Assembly: GCA_945865635.1 (NCBI GenBank)
Contig: CAMBEP010000041.1
Span: 1-43,096, forward strand
Direction: 5' to 3'
DNA: 43,096 bases
Source: Candidatus Kuenenia stuttgartensis
GTDB lineage: Bacteria; Planctomycetota; Planctomycetia; Isosphaerales; Isosphaeraceae
Both the position numbers and the translations under genes were made by a program. Below are positions 27,122 to 37,421 of the stretch, piece by piece. The notes beneath the pieces are model-generated. The model was not told the DNA's origin. It worked only from the letters and a program-made list of their open reading frames with translations, and ran no database searches. The stretch's first letter is position 1. Every line of letters begins with the position of its first letter.

Positions 27122-27348
27122 TGAAACCAGGTTTCGGGCACTAACACATCTGAAAATACAACACATCGTACTTTTGTAAGTCATTGCCATAAAGTGGTTT
27201 GTACACCAATCTACCTGACCATTAAATCCATATCCTCGGATCGATTGATAGTTAAAAAAAGGGCGGTCATAAGATCTGTGGTGTAAGGGGGGGGCGGGCC
27301 CTGCCCGAGGCTCTCTTTAATCAAGGATCGCGGGTCAATCCTTCCTGG

Positions 27349-28218
27349 TCAGGGATTTGTGAGCGGCTGGATTGGTGGCGATAAGGATAAGGGGGCTTCT
27401 AAAGCAGGTTGAGTGTTTGCAAATGGGCTTGGGCTGGTGGTGGGCGAGGGGTTTGGATTCTTGCTGATTCTGGCTTTTGAAATCGGTGGAGAAACACCTG
27501 GCAGAGGCGGAGCGGGTGGCTGTGCCAGCGGATCCCTGGTCGGGCGGGATGTGGTGGAAATTTGGCCAGTTTCTCGCGGCACCGGAGTGGCAAGGGCCAC
27601 TTTTTCGATGAGCCGCTGGTGAGCGGTTTTTGCGGCGGCCTGAACTTCTGGCGATTTGTCAAATTGAGATGTTTTTTCGAGATAATCCAGCGCCGAGGTA
27701 TCGCCAATTTCGGCCAGCGACCAAGCTGCGGTTTTACGCACACTGGAATCTTTATCGTTTCGGAGCCTGTCCATGAGTGGGCCGACCGCCTGTCGGGCCC
27801 TCTGGCGGCCCAGGAGAATGGCTCCATCGCGGCGCGTTGCAGCCCAGTGACTATTAAGCATTTTCAGCGCAGAACCGACCACATCACTTGGTGGGGCCTG
27901 AACTTGGACTACGGTGGGAGGGGCGGGCTGAAGATAGAGGGGTGCGGGTTGGGCGACGATCACCGTAGGAGGTGGTGATACAATTAGAGGCGGGCTGGAG
28001 GCAGCGGCACCGAAGAGAAGACCGGCACCGAATCCGAAAGCGGAGGCTGCGAGTCCGGAACCGTTGGATTCATAATGATTGATCACCACAGGGCCTGGTG
28101 GTGCGGGGCGATGATGCGGGGGCCTTGGCCGGGGCGTCTGGGCCTGAGCGAATGAGGGTGGCACCAACGCGGTGGAGACGACGGCTAAAGAGAGTCCTTG
28201 AGCGATTTTCTGAAGCAT
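27349..28218 (-). CDS. Secreted proline-rich protein with HEAT-like repeats
   Basis: This 289-residue protein has a signal peptide (MLQKIAQGLSLAVVSTALVPPSFAQA). A Pro- and His-rich stretch follows, then a Gly/Ala-rich hydrophobic segment (LAASAFGFGAGLLFGAAAS) that may span or associate with a membrane. A Pro/Val-rich linker leads to about two HEAT-like helical repeats (GAILLGRQRARQAVGPLMDRL; SSVRKTAAWSLAEIGDTSALDYL). The C-terminal 80 residues are a Pro/Ser-rich tail. HEAT repeats usually bind other proteins, and no enzyme motif is present. The open frame extends to 28350, but the ATG at 28218 has the signal peptide and an AAGGTGG just upstream. Confidence 0.8.
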   Translation of the reverse strand: MLQKIAQGLSLAVVSTALVPPSFAQAQTPRPRPPHHRPAPPGPVVINHYESNGSGLAASAFGFGAGLLFGAAASSPPLIVSPPPTVIVAQPAPLYLQPAPPTVVQVQAPPSDVVGSALKMLNSHWAATRRDGAILLGRQRARQAVGPLMDRLRNDKDSSVRKTAAWSLAEIGDTSALDYLEKTSQFDKSPEVQAAAKTAHQRLIEKVALATPVPRETGQISTTSRPTRDPLAQPPAPPLPGVSPPISKARISKNPNPSPTTSPSPFANTQPALEAPLSLSPPIQPLTNP

Positions 28219-28503
28219 GATCCACCTTGGCAAGCATGCGAAATGGAACGGAACGGAAAAGACCCAGGAATTCTGTGCGAATTGTGTCGCGGAAGTTATT
28301 AGAGCAGGATCCCGGAATTGGTCAAGTTCGGAACCGCAGGGGTTAGGCAAACCCTGAGCAAACTTCTGAAAACCGAACTTGCGTGAAATCGCTGAAAGTC
28401 ATATAAGAAAATCAAAAGCGGCATGATTGAGGCGAACGACGGAAGGATTCTGTCCTTAGCCGACCAAAGATTGATGGTGGGCGGGCAGGGAGGCTTGCGA
28501 ACC

Positions 28504-29103
28504 ATGACAGGCGAAGTATCTCGACGGCGATCGATCACACGGCTTGCCCAATGTCTATTTGGGGGCAGTGTTTCCGTATATTCCGGCTGCTCGATTGCCA
28601 AGCGGTTTCGCAATGACATTCCGGTGCCGAATCCGATTGTGGTGCCATCGATCGACTTTGAGACGATCTGGAATTCGACCATCGCGGTGTTGGATGAATA
28701 CTTTGATATCGCATCGGAGAATCGCCAGCAAAAGCGGATTGTCACGCAGCCGAAGGTGGGCGGGACATTGATCGAGCCTTGGAATCAGGATTCGGGCGAC
28801 TTATACGAGCGTTTGGAATCGACACTTCAGACGATTCGTCGTTATGCGATTGTGACGATCGAGCCCGACCCGACGGGCATGGGCCAGGCGGTCCGGGTTG
28901 AGGTTTTCAAGGAGCTGGAGGATATGGTTCGTCCGGAGCGAGCGCCTGCCGGGCGGGCGATCTTCTCAAACGAGATGCCCGTGAACCGATCGCGTGAAGT
29001 GGTGGGGCCCGTCGATTTGCCACAGGGGTGGATCCCGCGAGGGCGGGATTTGGTGGTGGAGCAGGCGATCCTGCGCAAGTTGCAGCGTAAACTAATGCTT
29101 TAA
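28504..29103 (+). CDS. Conserved planctomycete protein, probable lipoprotein
   Basis: The 199-residue product starts with a basic N-terminus (MTGEVSRRRSITRL), a moderately hydrophobic stretch and Y-S-G-C at residues 26-29, a weak lipobox. The body contains IDFETIWNSTIAVLDEYFDI, VGGTLIEPWNQDS, YERLESTLQTIRRYA, VEVFKELEDMVRPERA and GWIPRGRDLVVEQAILRKL. I recognise this pattern from hypothetical proteins found widely in planctomycetes, but no function is known. An alternative start at 28423 lacks a ribosome binding site, whereas 28504 has GGGAGG about 11 nt upstream. It is divergent from the HEAT-repeat gene and stands alone. Confidence 0.75.
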   Translation: MTGEVSRRRSITRLAQCLFGGSVSVYSGCSIAKRFRNDIPVPNPIVVPSIDFETIWNSTIAVLDEYFDIASENRQQKRIVTQPKVGGTLIEPWNQDSGDLYERLESTLQTIRRYAIVTIEPDPTGMGQAVRVEVFKELEDMVRPERAPAGRAIFSNEMPVNRSREVVGPVDLPQGWIPRGRDLVVEQAILRKLQRKLML

Positions 29104-29231
29104 GACTTACGAGACACTATTTTTGGGGGCTAGGGTCAGCCACCTTGTAAAGAATGGGGCCAGGCTTCAATGGATTTGGAGTGATTTCCATCCAAGACTT
29201 AATTTGACCAGTTCTGGTATTTCAAGCTTCG

Positions 29232-30236
29232 TCATGAATACATCCGTGGGTCAACTCTACTCATTAAAGATCGACTGATTGGAAATTTTTGATGAAATCG
29301 TTCGAGAGCCAGTTTCAGTTTAACTTTCATGGTCAGGCCCGCTTGAGCAGTAGGACAGTTGACTCCTTTGACTTGATGCAAGATCCCAGAACTTTCGCAT
29401 CGATCATTATTGATCCCTGCGAAAAATTCTACAACTGACATGAAGCTTTCCAAATCCAGCTTTGATTTATATTTATGATTTGACAATGGGACAAGCTCAC
29501 AAGCCTTCAGATTCAATCGATTTCTAAGATCATCCCCTGCATGAACCGTATCAATATTGATCTCAAATTCAGCCAAAACAAGACTCAGGAATTGCAATAT
29601 ATCCTTGGACGGTTGCGTAGCATTCCTTACTCCAAAGAAGGTCGAGAAGCTGCCCTGAGTCATGGAGAGCTTATAGTCTTTCAAGGCTTTGGCAATTTCC
29701 ATGCAGAAATCAAACAGAGAAGGTTCGGGAATTTGCCAGAGAACCATTTCCTGAGGGTCTTTTTCAGCAGTAGAGTTTGCTATGGCAGTTTTTTTGCAGA
29801 CTTTGCCTGAGGAAATCTCCCAGGCTGTAATCAATTGGCCCGTCCGTCCTATACCCATACCACACCAGACCAAAGTCTTATGATTCCGTTTCATAAGTTC
29901 TACTGCGGCCTTTGTAGGGACTAATTCTATAGGAAAATAGTCTTCAACAGGGAAGTTGTGATATTGAATATGTCTATCGCTGAGCAACTTTTGCTGATCC
30001 TCACTGAGTCTGCAATGATTCAGACTTATAATCTGGGTAATATGATGACTTTGAAGACAATTGGCGCAGTCCTCTGTCAGGTTCTGGGTTTTATCTCCCT
30101 GGCCCTGAATGAACCTTGGGCATGAACTTCTTGCCAACATAGGATTAACTTCTACCCAATACATAAAGATGCTTTCGTTTTGACTGTTGTAAACGTTTAG
30201 TGTAAAAGATGGTAGTAATGATGGTGGGAACTTCAT
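29232..30236 (-). CDS. Dual-specificity/tyrosine phosphatase-like protein
   Basis: This 334-residue protein has an N-terminal phosphatase-like domain: MYWVEVNPMLARSSCPRF (about 25-42), ITQIISLNHCRLSEDQQ, the acid-loop-like FPVEDYFP with Asp99, and the P-loop VWCGMGIGRTGQ with Cys125 and Arg131 (C-x5-R). The usual His before the Cys is replaced by Trp. The C-terminal 190 residues match nothing I recognise. Proteins of this class dephosphorylate phosphotyrosine, phosphoserine or other phosphorylated substrates, and the target is unknown. The gene and its 5' flank are clearly more AT-rich than neighbours, which suggests horizontal acquisition. The start may be 30164 (MYWVEV). It is monocistronic and cytoplasmic (no signal peptide). 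Confidence 0.75.
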   Translation of the reverse strand: MKFPPSLLPSFTLNVYNSQNESIFMYWVEVNPMLARSSCPRFIQGQGDKTQNLTEDCANCLQSHHITQIISLNHCRLSEDQQKLLSDRHIQYHNFPVEDYFPIELVPTKAAVELMKRNHKTLVWCGMGIGRTGQLITAWEISSGKVCKKTAIANSTAEKDPQEMVLWQIPEPSLFDFCMEIAKALKDYKLSMTQGSFSTFFGVRNATQPSKDILQFLSLVLAEFEINIDTVHAGDDLRNRLNLKACELVPLSNHKYKSKLDLESFMSVVEFFAGINNDRCESSGILHQVKGVNCPTAQAGLTMKVKLKLALERFHQKFPISRSLMSRVDPRMYS

Positions 30237-30479
30237 GAATATCTCTTGTGTGTGACGATTCGTTTCTAAGGTTTTTCAGAATCCATAGAATATACACTTG
30301 AATCGAGTTTCAAAGCAATGTTTTGATTCATGCACCCAAACAAACCGGCTAATTTTGATTACCCCCCCATATCTTTTATTTCAAATGCCTGACTGGAATT
30401 TACGTAACATGAATCATGAAATGGTTTTCAGTTTCTGATTTTTAACTTGCATTTCTGGAAATCATCAGAATGAAAGCAA
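30237..30479. other. AT-rich intergenic region
   Basis: No gene is seen. The sequence is AT-rich like the adjacent phosphatase-like gene and includes a run of seven C at about 30362-30368. The promoter of the minus-strand gene starting at 30236 should lie here, but I cannot point to a clear one. Confidence 0.35.
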
Positions 30480-30520
30480 ACGGATGAACCCCTGGTGAGA
30501 AGGGCTCATCCGTTTTTTTT
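30480..30520. terminator. Terminator downstream of enolase
   Basis: An outer 8-bp stem (ACGGATGA, 30480-30487, with TCATCCGT, 30506-30513) and a partly paired inner part (CCCCT with AAGGG) form a strong hairpin 30 bp beyond the enolase stop codon. On the plus strand it is followed by eight T. On the minus strand TTTGCTTTC follows. It can therefore act in both directions. Confidence 0.75.
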
Positions 30521-30549
30521 GCGGTTTTCAATCGACTGCAAGCCGTCGC

Positions 30550-32018
<1,469 letters not shown>

Positions 32019-32082
32019 TCGGTTTCGTCTAGTGGACAACCGTCCAAGAGCCATGAATCGGCACTTTATAATGGGGATTTTA

Positions 32083-33060
32083 TCAGGATCGGCCGCCGCG
32101 AAAGAGCCTTCGCAATGGCCAGACGAGCATTCGTACAGGAGCCGTTGCGATGCGACCGGGCAGGCCGATGACGACCAATGCGGAGCTGATCACGACCCAT
32201 CCCGCCAAGAGCATGCCGAGATAGCGGGCGACGGTGAAATTCAGGCCCTGCTGCTCCAGCCAGGTGCCAAGAGCGGTCTCCAGGCCTGTCATCGCTCCAC
32301 CACCCACGGCGGTTGCAATCTGAATTCCGGCAGAGGCGAATTGTCTGACGGCGTAATCGGTTGCCTTGCCAGCCATATCGACAAAATCTTCAGGGGCGGC
32401 CATGAAGGCGGTCAGGATTCCAGCGGCGGCAAGTTTCTGTTTATTTGGCAAAACGGTTTCTGTGAAGAATTTCCAGCCTGGCCGGCCGGTACGACGCAGG
32501 ACATTGACAGAGGCCGCGCCTTGTGCGGCCAGAACTTCAGCAACATCATCGCCATAAACCGAGACGGCGGAGAGGCCATCAGCACCCATGCTGCGAATCA
32601 TGGAGTCGGCCCGTCCAGGAAATCGGCGGGCGAGGTTTTGGGCCGCTTCGCCCATTTGAACAGCCATGAGTTTTTCAGGGGGCGTAAAGCGGGCGAAATC
32701 GCGGGCGAGATTTGGGTCCCCGGCGACGAGCTTTTGAAACCTGGCTTCAACCAGGGCGTCGGCGGGCTCATCAAGTCGCCGAGCAGTTCGGCTGATTTCC
32801 TGAGAGCGGCGAGCCAGAACACCCAAGCCATCTTCACCCAGTTCCGAGGCCTCTTTAGCGAACAGGCGGGTGGTCTGGGCGGTGGTCAGCTTGGGGTCGG
32901 CCTTGCGAACGGAGGCCAGGATCATGTCGTCAAGCCATGAGAGGCTGCCGGCATTGGCCGTCGAGAGAGAGAGGCCGAGGATCAAGGCAACGAAGGTGCA
33001 GGTTTTTGCAAACATTTGATTTGCACAGAAAGAGACGGATCGATTCCGGTGAATGGTCAT
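32083..33060 (-). CDS. Exported protein of unknown function
   Basis: The product of about 325 residues has a signal-like hydrophobic segment (FVALILGLSLSTANA). A helical, Ala-, Arg- and Gly-rich body follows (LAGDPNLARDFARFTPPEK-type stretches, SMGADGLSAVSVYGDDVAEVL). The C-terminal hydrophobic helix LGMLLAGWVVISSALVVIGL is probably membrane-spanning and leads to a basic tail (RMLVWPLRRLFRGGRS). No known enzyme motif is visible. The ATG at 33060 has GGAGG about 13 nt upstream, while 33015 (MFAKTCTF) is also reasonable. It lies 124 bp after another unknown exported or anchored protein, with which it shares the pattern G-x-x-G-L-x-x-V-S-x-(F/Y)-G-D. The two probably work together in the envelope. 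Confidence 0.7.
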   Translation of the reverse strand: MTIHRNRSVSFCANQMFAKTCTFVALILGLSLSTANAGSLSWLDDMILASVRKADPKLTTAQTTRLFAKEASELGEDGLGVLARRSQEISRTARRLDEPADALVEARFQKLVAGDPNLARDFARFTPPEKLMAVQMGEAAQNLARRFPGRADSMIRSMGADGLSAVSVYGDDVAEVLAAQGAASVNVLRRTGRPGWKFFTETVLPNKQKLAAAGILTAFMAAPEDFVDMAGKATDYAVRQFASAGIQIATAVGGGAMTGLETALGTWLEQQGLNFTVARYLGMLLAGWVVISSALVVIGLPGRIATAPVRMLVWPLRRLFRGGRS

Positions 33061-33184
33061 GGCAGGAACAAGCCTCCCCAGTGGTCTGATTTGCGATGCG
33101 TCTGTGCTGTCAATGATTTCAGAAAGTGGATTCGATATCACCCGAAATGCCCAATGCATAGTTGTTTGGATCTGCCCGAAGGGA

Positions 33185-35143
33185 TCAGGGCTGATTTTCC
33201 TGAGACGTAGAGCCGCGACGCGAAGCCAGGTGCTCTTCCATCTTCCAATAGGCGGCCAAGCCGACTGCGGCCTGACCGGATTCGATCGCCAGATATTTCA
33301 GGCCGCGCTCTGGAGGGACACGCATCAGTAGCTCGCGGCCATTCTTCATGAAACGCAGAGGCTCGAATCGGCTCAACGAAACTCCCGCCTTGCGCGCCAG
33401 GGGGCGAACAATCTCTTCGATCTGCCCGATGCTCATGCGATTGATGGCCTGAGGCCATTGTTTCATGACTTTACCGAGTCCACCAGCAGTCTTCACTGCC
33501 CACCAGCGACTTGCCAGCCGGGTCGAGGTTGAAGCGATCTGGCCAGTGGCTTCAATTCCTGACCGGACCGCTTTATCTGTAAGGAGTTCGGCACCTTCAC
33601 GAGCCGTCGTTCTGCCAATGGTTTTGACTTGCCCACGCGTCAATTCGGCGGCAGCCACACCTTCTGGCTGAATGGCGGCCAGGCTCATCACATCTGCTAC
33701 CACAAAGGCGCCGTCCATCAAGGCCCAGGACCATTCGCCGGAGGTTGGGCGATAGCCCTGGCGAAGCACGTTGGCAAGGTGGGTCAAATCATAAAGCGGC
33801 AGGAATTCGACGGCACTGATGGCTGAAATCTGGACCTGTGCCACCCGAACGAGCCCATCGTCATGAATCATCCGAATGATGGACTGACCACTTTCAGCCG
33901 AGAGGCTCATGACTCCAAGGGCAAGCGATTCTGTGATGGACCGGTCGGTCTTCTCGTTTAATCTGGCAACCAGTTCAGGGCTCATGTCGCTTTGAGCAAT
34001 CGGCAGGATGATGGCCGACCCGTAGCGTCTGAGGATGTCCCTAAATTGTGTGTCGGAGGCATATTTTTCAAGCATCACAGCGGCCGTCGGCCCATGATCG
34101 GCCAAGGCTTCCACAGCCTGACGTCTCAGGGTGGAATCGGAATAATCCTGATAAACCACTTCGGCAGCGTCGGCACCAGTCGAAGCAATAGCAGCCTCAC
34201 CACGCGAGCCAAATTCGAGCGTGAGTTTCAAGGCATTGGCGTGGTCGGCAACTTTGGTTAGCAGGCCAACCGCTGAAAGGTGGCGTAGATGCTTCGCCAA
34301 GGAATCGGCGGAATGATCGCGGAGAAAGGTACTGGAATCGTCGGCCGAGACGTGAAGGGCGATCAGGGCATCGTCCAGAAGCTCTTGCTGGTCAAGGCTT
34401 TCAATGACATCACCGAAGAGGCTGACAACCATGAGCCCCTCAGGGCCACGATGCCGCAGGGCCTCAAGGGCCCATTTCGGGTGTTTTTCCAGAGTTTCAA
34501 TGACTTTCCGCAGGGAATGCGAACCCTCTCTGAGACTGACAAGTTGAAGACCAATTAGGGCATCCTGCAAGTCCTTAGGGTCGCTTGAGATGCGCTCTAT
34601 AAGGCCGGAAATGGCTTCCGGCTCAGTCATCATCAGGGGGAGGATTTCCGGGTTCTTCTGAACAATGAGTCGCTGGGTCGGCGAGAGACGTTCCAGTTCG
34701 GCAATCCATAAGGCGCGGTCGCCGTCGTCGGCCCGCTTCAGGCCGAGGTAATCGCGCCAGGTCAGAAGAATTTTGGCTGCGGCCTGGTCGTCAACCAGTT
34801 CGCACAGGCGGCGGAATTCGCGGGGGTGCTTCTCGTAGAGGTAAACCGCTTCAAGGTCGAGTGTGTCGAGCAGTTTTAGGCCACGCAGGCCATCGGTCTG
34901 CTCTAGGTTTATCGCGGTCTGTGCGTATTTGGCAAGGACACGTTCAACCAAGGCCTGATCGGCAGGATTGGCCTGATGACGGGTTAAAAGCTGCTGCTTT
35001 TTTTCCTGAAACGAATTTGTGGACGATGGAATCGGCTTTGATAAGTCTCGAGGAGGATTGGTCTTTGAAGCGAGCTTGATAAAAACGGAGGAGCCAATCA
35101 AAAGGCATACCAAGGCCAGTTTTTGTCTTGTACCTTTCGACAT
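33185..35143 (-). CDS. Anchored protein of unknown function (652 aa)
   Basis: This protein starts MSKGTRQKLALVCLLIGSSVFIKLAS, an uncleaved signal anchor or signal peptide. The remainder is almost all helical and Leu/Ala-rich with HEAT- or ARM-like spacing (LRRQAVEALADHGPTAAVML, LEKHPKWALEALRHRGPEGL, ITESLALGVMSLSAESG). A hydrophobic stretch near 500 (ALMDGAFVVADVMSLAAI) is followed by a Thr/Gly-rich helical region. No catalytic motif is seen. RGPEGLMVVSLFGDVIE resembles GADGLSAVSVYGDDVAE in the following gene, suggesting distant relation. The gene is the first of a two-gene minus-strand unit and is divergent from pyruvate kinase across a structured intergenic region. Function unknown. Confidence 0.75.
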   Translation of the reverse strand: MSKGTRQKLALVCLLIGSSVFIKLASKTNPPRDLSKPIPSSTNSFQEKKQQLLTRHQANPADQALVERVLAKYAQTAINLEQTDGLRGLKLLDTLDLEAVYLYEKHPREFRRLCELVDDQAAAKILLTWRDYLGLKRADDGDRALWIAELERLSPTQRLIVQKNPEILPLMMTEPEAISGLIERISSDPKDLQDALIGLQLVSLREGSHSLRKVIETLEKHPKWALEALRHRGPEGLMVVSLFGDVIESLDQQELLDDALIALHVSADDSSTFLRDHSADSLAKHLRHLSAVGLLTKVADHANALKLTLEFGSRGEAAIASTGADAAEVVYQDYSDSTLRRQAVEALADHGPTAAVMLEKYASDTQFRDILRRYGSAIILPIAQSDMSPELVARLNEKTDRSITESLALGVMSLSAESGQSIIRMIHDDGLVRVAQVQISAISAVEFLPLYDLTHLANVLRQGYRPTSGEWSWALMDGAFVVADVMSLAAIQPEGVAAAELTRGQVKTIGRTTAREGAELLTDKAVRSGIEATGQIASTSTRLASRWWAVKTAGGLGKVMKQWPQAINRMSIGQIEEIVRPLARKAGVSLSRFEPLRFMKNGRELLMRVPPERGLKYLAIESGQAAVGLAAYWKMEEHLASRRGSTSQENQP

Positions 35144-35166
35144 GCCGCCCGCAACTTTCTACGGAC

Positions 35167-35243
35167 GGAAACCACCATGAAATGGCGGTTTCCTAGCCAT
35201 CGGGAACTGTTCAAAAACCATGCTTTTGCCGCAAAGCGTGGTT
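35167..35243. other. Two strong hairpins in a divergent intergenic region
   Basis: Two hairpins stand side by side between the 652-aa gene and pyk. The first (35167-35193) pairs GGAAACC-CCAT with ATGG-GGTTTCC, with one A-C mismatch and a GAA loop. The second pairs AACCATGCTTT (35216-35226) with AAAGCGTGGTT (35233-35243), 11 bp with one G-U pair. Neither is followed by a T-run. They could form a structured leader of pyk, about 245 nt before its start, or of the opposite gene. Confidence 0.5.
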
Positions 35244-35486
35244 CCTGAAATATTTCTACACCGCAATATTGTTCCGTACAGTCTCACGCTCGTCAACTGA
35301 AACTCCAAGAACTTCTTGATTTATCCAAACGGTCCTGCCGGATTTCAGGTTTGACGAGTTCACACAGCCAGATTCAGGAGTAGGGGTTGTGCTCCCTCCA
35401 GCAATAGTACAACAATACATCGAATCGCTTGGAAACTGAAACCTGTTTCATGCGTGATGGTCCAAACCAGTGGGAGTGTCGTGAGC

Positions 35487-37037
35487 ATGAACCGCCAAAG
35501 TGAGTTGAACAATGCAGGCGATGAAAAACCAGGCCTGGTTCGCACCAAAATTGTTGCGACTGTTGGACCTGCATGCTGCGACGAGGAGTCGATTCGAAAT
35601 TTGGCCATGGCGGGTGTCGATCTGTTTCGATTGAATTTTTCGCATGGGACGCATGCCGAACATGCGGAGACCTGGCGTCGTATACAGAACGTAAAACGTG
35701 ATTCTCAAAGGTCTATCGCCATCTTGATGGATCTCTCCGGCCCAAAGATCAGGCTTGGGACGATCGTTCCTGACGATGGGCTTCTGGAATGTCCGATGGA
35801 TGGTCTTTTTGAGTTGTCGATGGGTGAGTCGGTCGATTTCTGTTTGGAATCCGATCCAAAATTATTTCGATTGGTCTGCCCTGTCAAAGAGCTTTTTGAG
35901 GATCTTGAGGTTGGTCAGCGGATTCTTTTTGCAGATGGAACGGTCTCGATGACCGTGGTGGAATGCTGGCCTGAGGAGCATCGGGCGATTTTGAAAAACC
36001 TGATATCAGGTCGATTGAGGAATCGTCAGGGGATCAACCTACCGGGCGGTGGTGGCGGTATAAAGGCTTTAACAGATAAGGATATACGAGACCTGGACTG
36101 GGCCATTGAGCATCCTGTTTCGTTTATTGCGTTGTCGTTTGTCCGGCAGGCTTCGGACGTGCATCAACTGCGTCAGGAGTTGGAAGCTCGGGGCATTGAT
36201 TCGCGGATTGTGGCCAAGATTGAAAAACCGGCAGCCCTGGCGAATCTGGACGCGATTATGAAGGAAGTGGATGCCTTGATGGTGGCCCGTGGGGACTTGG
36301 GTGTCGAGCTTGATGTGACCCAGGTGCCTGCGGCTCAGAAGCGGATCATCGCCAAGGCCTCACAGGCTGGGCTGCCAGTGATTACAGCGACTCAAATGCT
36401 TGCCAGCATGGAATTATCAAGCATTCCGACCCGCGCTGAGGCGACAGACGTTTTCAATGCGGTTCTGGATGGGACCGATGCCGTGATGCTTTCAGGCGAG
36501 ACGGCGGTGGGGCGTGATCCCGTATTGGCAGTGCAGATGATGAGTCAGATTTTGAGGCAGGCAGAAAGCTATTATAAAAGCGAACCACAGTTGCATAAGC
36601 CGAATGAGAGCTTGCATCTTCGATCAAGAGACTGGGCCCGTGTGACACCCATCACGGCGGCCATGGTTCACACCGTGGCAGAGCTGGTCAGGCAGATTGA
36701 GCCTAAATTGGTGGTGGCTGTGACTCGTACGGGTCGGGCAGCATTTGCTCTGAGCAAGATGCGCTTGCCGGTTCCGATCGTGGCCTTATCGGACAATCCC
36801 CAGGCCATCAGTGCCCTGTCCCTGGCGTGGGGGGTGGAGCCTCTGGCCTTGGAACGATATGGGGAGCCTGATGAGAATTTGAAGGTGGCGCTGGATTGGG
36901 CCATGGCTCGAAATTTGATTGCACCAGGCGACCGGGTTTTGCACTTGCGTGGAGCCATCGCCAACAAGCCTGGCCACAACGCACTTTACATTCATGAAGT
37001 CGGGCCAGTCCACCAGGTTGTTCATGGCTCGGTCTGA
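35487..37037 (+). CDS. pyk: Pyruvate kinase
   Basis: This protein of about 516 residues converts phosphoenolpyruvate and ADP to pyruvate and ATP. The A domain shows RTKIVATVGPACCDEESI, DLFRLNFSHG and LMDLSGPKIRLG. The B domain spans roughly residues 100-180. The catalytic signature IVAKIEKPAALANLDAI contains the essential Lys. It is followed by ALMVARGDLGVEL, ITATQMLASM, PTRAEATDVFNAVLDGTDAVMLSGE and a C domain (ITAAMVHTVAEL, VVAVTRTGRAAFALSK). All active-site residues are present. The frame is open from a GTG at 35454, but the ATG at 35487 has GGGAG 10 nt upstream and fits the family N-terminus better. A long divergent leader precedes it. Confidence 0.96.
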   Translation: MNRQSELNNAGDEKPGLVRTKIVATVGPACCDEESIRNLAMAGVDLFRLNFSHGTHAEHAETWRRIQNVKRDSQRSIAILMDLSGPKIRLGTIVPDDGLLECPMDGLFELSMGESVDFCLESDPKLFRLVCPVKELFEDLEVGQRILFADGTVSMTVVECWPEEHRAILKNLISGRLRNRQGINLPGGGGGIKALTDKDIRDLDWAIEHPVSFIALSFVRQASDVHQLRQELEARGIDSRIVAKIEKPAALANLDAIMKEVDALMVARGDLGVELDVTQVPAAQKRIIAKASQAGLPVITATQMLASMELSSIPTRAEATDVFNAVLDGTDAVMLSGETAVGRDPVLAVQMMSQILRQAESYYKSEPQLHKPNESLHLRSRDWARVTPITAAMVHTVAELVRQIEPKLVVAVTRTGRAAFALSKMRLPVPIVALSDNPQAISALSLAWGVEPLALERYGEPDENLKVALDWAMARNLIAPGDRVLHLRGAIANKPGHNALYIHEVGPVHQVVHGSV

Positions 37038-37097
37038 ATGGGACTTTTAAGGATTATTTTGCAGGTTTGGTACGTGAAAAGAGAGTGCAAATCTGGC

Positions 37098-37421
37098 TTA
37101 GACAAGTGTGTCGAGCAGGCCTTGCATTTCTCCGGCGGCGTGGCTGTCGCCAGCCTTGCGTGCCTTTTGGATGCCGAGATCGAGCCAATATCTGGCATGC
37201 TCCTGCTCATCGGTTTCCGCAAACGATTGCCCGAGTTGCTGATAGGCGGCAATGCTCTCTTCGGGATGATCGTTGATCAAGGCCTTTAAGCGGTCGCGGC
37301 CTTCGCTGGTATCTCGTTCCCTAAGGCATTGCATGGCAAGGCCATAGCGGAGAAAGCCATCGCGCGGATCTTCGGCCAGGCTGGATTCCAAAGCGAGTCG
37401 TTTTGGCGATTTTTCGGTCAA
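37098..37421 (-). CDS. Small TPR-like protein (107 aa)
   Basis: The product is one or two tetratricopeptide-like helical hairpins: SSLAEDPRDGFLRYGLAMQCL, ESIAAYQQLGQSFAETDEQEHARYWLDLGIQKA and a final HAAGEMQGLLDTLV. TPR proteins mediate protein-protein contacts. There is no signal peptide. No ATG precedes the repeat region. A TTG at 37421 with AGGGAG 8-9 nt upstream is the probable start. It converges with pyk, with 60 bp between the stop codons. Similar small TPR proteins are common in planctomycetes, without known function. Confidence 0.75.
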   Translation of the reverse strand: MTEKSPKRLALESSLAEDPRDGFLRYGLAMQCLRERDTSEGRDRLKALINDHPEESIAAYQQLGQSFAETDEQEHARYWLDLGIQKARKAGDSHAAGEMQGLLDTLV

